This document shows positions 61,169 through 64,000 of a DNA stretch of 64,000 nucleotides, in pieces (the stretch's first letter is position 1; every line of letters begins with the position of its first letter). The translations under genes were made by a program, and so were the position numbers. The DNA is taken from assembly GCF_018139145.2 (NCBI RefSeq), contig NC_059482.1, forward strand, positions 7,989,294 through 8,053,293, read 5' to 3'. This DNA is from Gymnogyps californianus. Taxonomy: Eukaryota; Chordata; Aves; Accipitriformes; Cathartidae. The notes under the pieces were generated by a model. The model made no database searches, was not told the origin of the DNA, and saw only the letters and a list, made by a program, of their open reading frames with translations.

Positions 61169-64000
61169 GTCATGTGTTAATGTATTTCACTGGTGGCTTT
61201 GGGGGTTTTTTTTGAGGGGAGCAGGCTTACATCCTGCTGATTAGAAGCAAAGGTGGAGCTAGCACTGAACTGCACCTGATAGCTAGAGGGTGTTAGGATG
61301 AACTCCTAGTCAGTCTATGTAAATTCTCAGTGATGTCAATAATAATGATCATGTAAATAGCCTAAGAAGCTACTTACATAAATAAGCTTTCCTTCATTAT
61401 TAAGTAGAAAAAAATATAGCAGAAGAGAACTTGTACAAACTTCATTTTTTTTAAAAGATAGGCTATTTTTTTCATGAACAAACATGATGAAGTGATCCTG
61501 ATCTGTGTGTGTGAGTACATTTATTCATGTTTTTGAGTGTTTGTGGAAATACTTACTAGCCAAAGATTTATTTGCAAATGAGAGTTTGAACCGAAATTTT
61601 GTTGTGTTTTTGCTAGTGCCCATAACTTCGGAAACAAAATAAATATATTTCAAGTACTCACTGATATTAATGATTTAATGTTAGTCTTAAATAATGCCAA
61701 AATTTTGTAATACACAGGTGTTTTCATGAATATATGAGAGACTATGTAAATACGATTAAGATCCTTCTGGTTAGATTGGAATCAACTACATACAGTTGTA
61801 GAAATGCCTACACTTCATTGTTTTTATTCGCTAAGCTATAACTGTACCTAATACTGTGGAAGAGGTTTTTTTACAGCTTTGCGTACATCGCTGTGGAAAA
61901 TCTTGATTCGTGTTTTTTACCTTCCCAAGGTATGGTTGGTTGAGATTTGGGACTTTAGATAAAAATGCTGTCAGCACACTTTTGGGGGATGGTGGAAGAA
62001 ACACCGAACAAAAATTGTATATGTAATAGAGAGTACAGCTGAAAATGAATCTGAAGGAAAGTGAAGCAATATTATTCCCTCCTCCTTGTATCAGCTTCAC
62101 TGAGTTTTTACTTTGAGCCATAATGTAATTGTTAATTGTTACCCCATAGCACAGACTTCACTGCTCCACTGAGCACATGAGACATTGCTCTGAAGGCATT
62201 GCCTGAACAATCTGGCATGCAATGGGAATACATCCGTTGCATCCTTCTTTAAGAAAAGGAAGAATGCCTTCCTTTCTGTAAGTTAGTGACTTTTTTTGGC
62301 TGGTCCTGCATATTAGTAGAGTAGTTTAGCTACCACATACTTTTCTCCTAGCAAACAGTCACCAAAAAAAGAGGCTACAGAGAGAGGCTCTTCAGGGAAC
62401 TATCCTGTGGTTCCCAAAACCTGCTTAGCAGGGGGTAAAAGCTAGGGTGAATTGTTTCTTTGTCTTTATTGCCTCCACTGTTGTTCAAGTAAGGACCAGC
62501 TATGTTTTTGCCTTGTGTAAAAGTCGTGCACTGACTACCAGAAAACTGAAATAGGTGTATTTCATTCCATTTAGAAGTGACCTTGCTAAAGAGGGCTTGA
62601 AATCTATCAAGATACGCATTTCTATCATCCGTAAGAGATACTGCTCTTAAGTAATTTGATTATAATGGAGATAATAATAGGAAAATTATTTGAATCTTTG
62701 CTTTTGCAGAGGTATGTTTGACTTTTTCTGCCTTTCTACATCAAGAACTTATTCAAAAGTAATACATAGAATGGATTGTTCGGAAAGCAAGGTCAGTTTG
62801 TTTTATTTCAACAACGTATTCAAACAGCTAAGCTGATATGACTTCTGTAATACTGCTCCTTCTGTCCCATTACAAGGAAGGAGATAGTGAATTTAGGTTA
62901 GGGTTTTTTTTGTAGGTAATGGCTTTTTTTGAAATGTCATGCACTTTATTCCTTTATAAAGTTTGGATAACATTTAAAAACACTTAATCCACCTTCTAAT
63001 TACATAAATTAATTAGATACAGTAATTAATCTATGGTAGAAATGCGTTTTGGACTTTCAGGATAGATTGAAAATGCCATGACTCAAAAACTCAAAATGAA
63101 ATTCCTGTATATGCTCACTTGGACCTCAGATTTGTTCCAAAAATTTTGATATGTTCTCTTTTTACAAGTTAACTTTCTTCGCAGTAAAGAATCATCTGTC
63201 TACGAGACTCTTGCTTTATGTGGGATCAAGCACCTTCTCTCCTGCTGTCACTGTAAAGCATAAACTCTAGATTACATGCAGCTTTGCATTACTGACCTAG
63301 CTGCAAGGTGCCACCAAAAGGGTGGTTGTCAGTTCTCCAGCCTTATCTTTAAATCACATTGTAATCATGTGAATTCCCAGTCTGTGGAATCAGGTAAAAA
63401 TGTGTGCAACTGAAAAACTTTTGGTTTAGGACTAGTTGTCAGTTAGATGTGTGAATCGTAGTTCTGAAAACTGGGACTGTCTTTTTGGCAGCAGGCCACG
63501 TTTTTAGAAGAATAAGAAATAATGAAATATGTCACTTTATTCTGCCAGAACGTTTCAGAGCAGCTTTGGGTGCAAATTCACATCCTTCTTGTTTATCTCT
63601 CCTTTGTTAGTGGAAGGTTTAAACTGTCATAAAGTAAATGAGACTCTGGTCTTTGGGTCAAGCTGAAGATTTCAGTTAGATACATTACGTAGCTTCATAT
63701 TTTTCATCTTGCTTTTTCATTGTCTCATGCAGAGATGTTGAGCTTCTAACTTTCTGAAAGAAGGGTATTCTTGTACTATTGTTTGCTTCCCTATATCTTT
63801 GCACAACATGTTTTCAGTCCCACTGGGCTGGCACCAATTGCAAGACTATGTTACTTACATTTATTTTTTGTTTTACCACACGGTCTCTCAGGAATTTTCA
63901 AGCTTGCAAGACTATGAAACTATAAAAATGAAAAAGATTGGGAGTTTTAGGCTGCATCAAGCATACTTTTCATGGCTTACGCTCTCTGAAAGTCATGCAC
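61169..64000. other. AT-rich non-coding DNA
   Basis: I see no supported gene, repeat or regulatory site here. Confidence 0.45.

Noticed and set aside
1..64000. CRISPR arrays, bacterial operons, phage or integrative elements, proviruses
   Set aside because: No direct repeats with spacers, no dense coding, no ribosome binding sites, no LTR pairs and no viral reading frames are visible. The sequence is of vertebrate type.

Overview
The window looks like vertebrate nuclear DNA, most likely from a bird and in any case a sauropsid. It is AT-rich, CpG-poor and thinly populated by repeats. It carries a clear CR1 LINE 3' end, several old MIR/CORE-type SINE remnants, a hAT-like MITE, a decayed U6 copy, and many A-runs that pass into A/C-rich text. 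I see no mammalian L1 or Alu sequence, no bacterial gene organisation, no CRISPR, no provirus and no intact transposase. Almost all simple open frames are chance or repeat-derived and are left out.

Layout. Left part (1-10 kb): AT-rich DNA with a possible partial exon at the very edge, a perfect 34-bp tandem duplication, a U6-like pseudogene and a reverse SINE. Middle (10-39.5 kb): I propose a minus-strand multi-exon gene. It would start in the CpG island at 39.4-39.9 kb and run leftwards. Ten small open segments bounded by splice sites can be joined with matching codon phase, giving about 400 codons in one continuous frame. The best members are at 13.8-14.0, 15.0-15.2, 22.95-23.06, 23.97-24.05 and 24.38-24.44 kb. 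I do not recognise the protein. Exon choice was made by eye, so the model is a hypothesis. Its introns hold MIR-type SINEs, a cluster of tRNA-like units (21.7-22.6 kb), a hAT-like MITE (26.5 kb) and simple repeats.

The CpG island is the only one in the window and the firmest regulatory feature. It has GC boxes and NRF1-, ETS- and YY1-like motifs. It offers a short coding first exon on the minus strand and a strong splice donor on the plus strand, so the promoter may be bidirectional.

Right part (40-64 kb): AT-rich, with an old CR1 fragment (48.6-49.4 kb), homopolymer and A/C-rich tracts, a TG/TA microsatellite and a 24-bp tandem duplication. Three isolated plus-strand exon-like segments (46.7, 48.2 and 51.9 kb) do not join in phase with one another and are weak. 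I found no system that is clearly new. The items most worth checking are the minus-strand gene model and the tRNA-like cluster.
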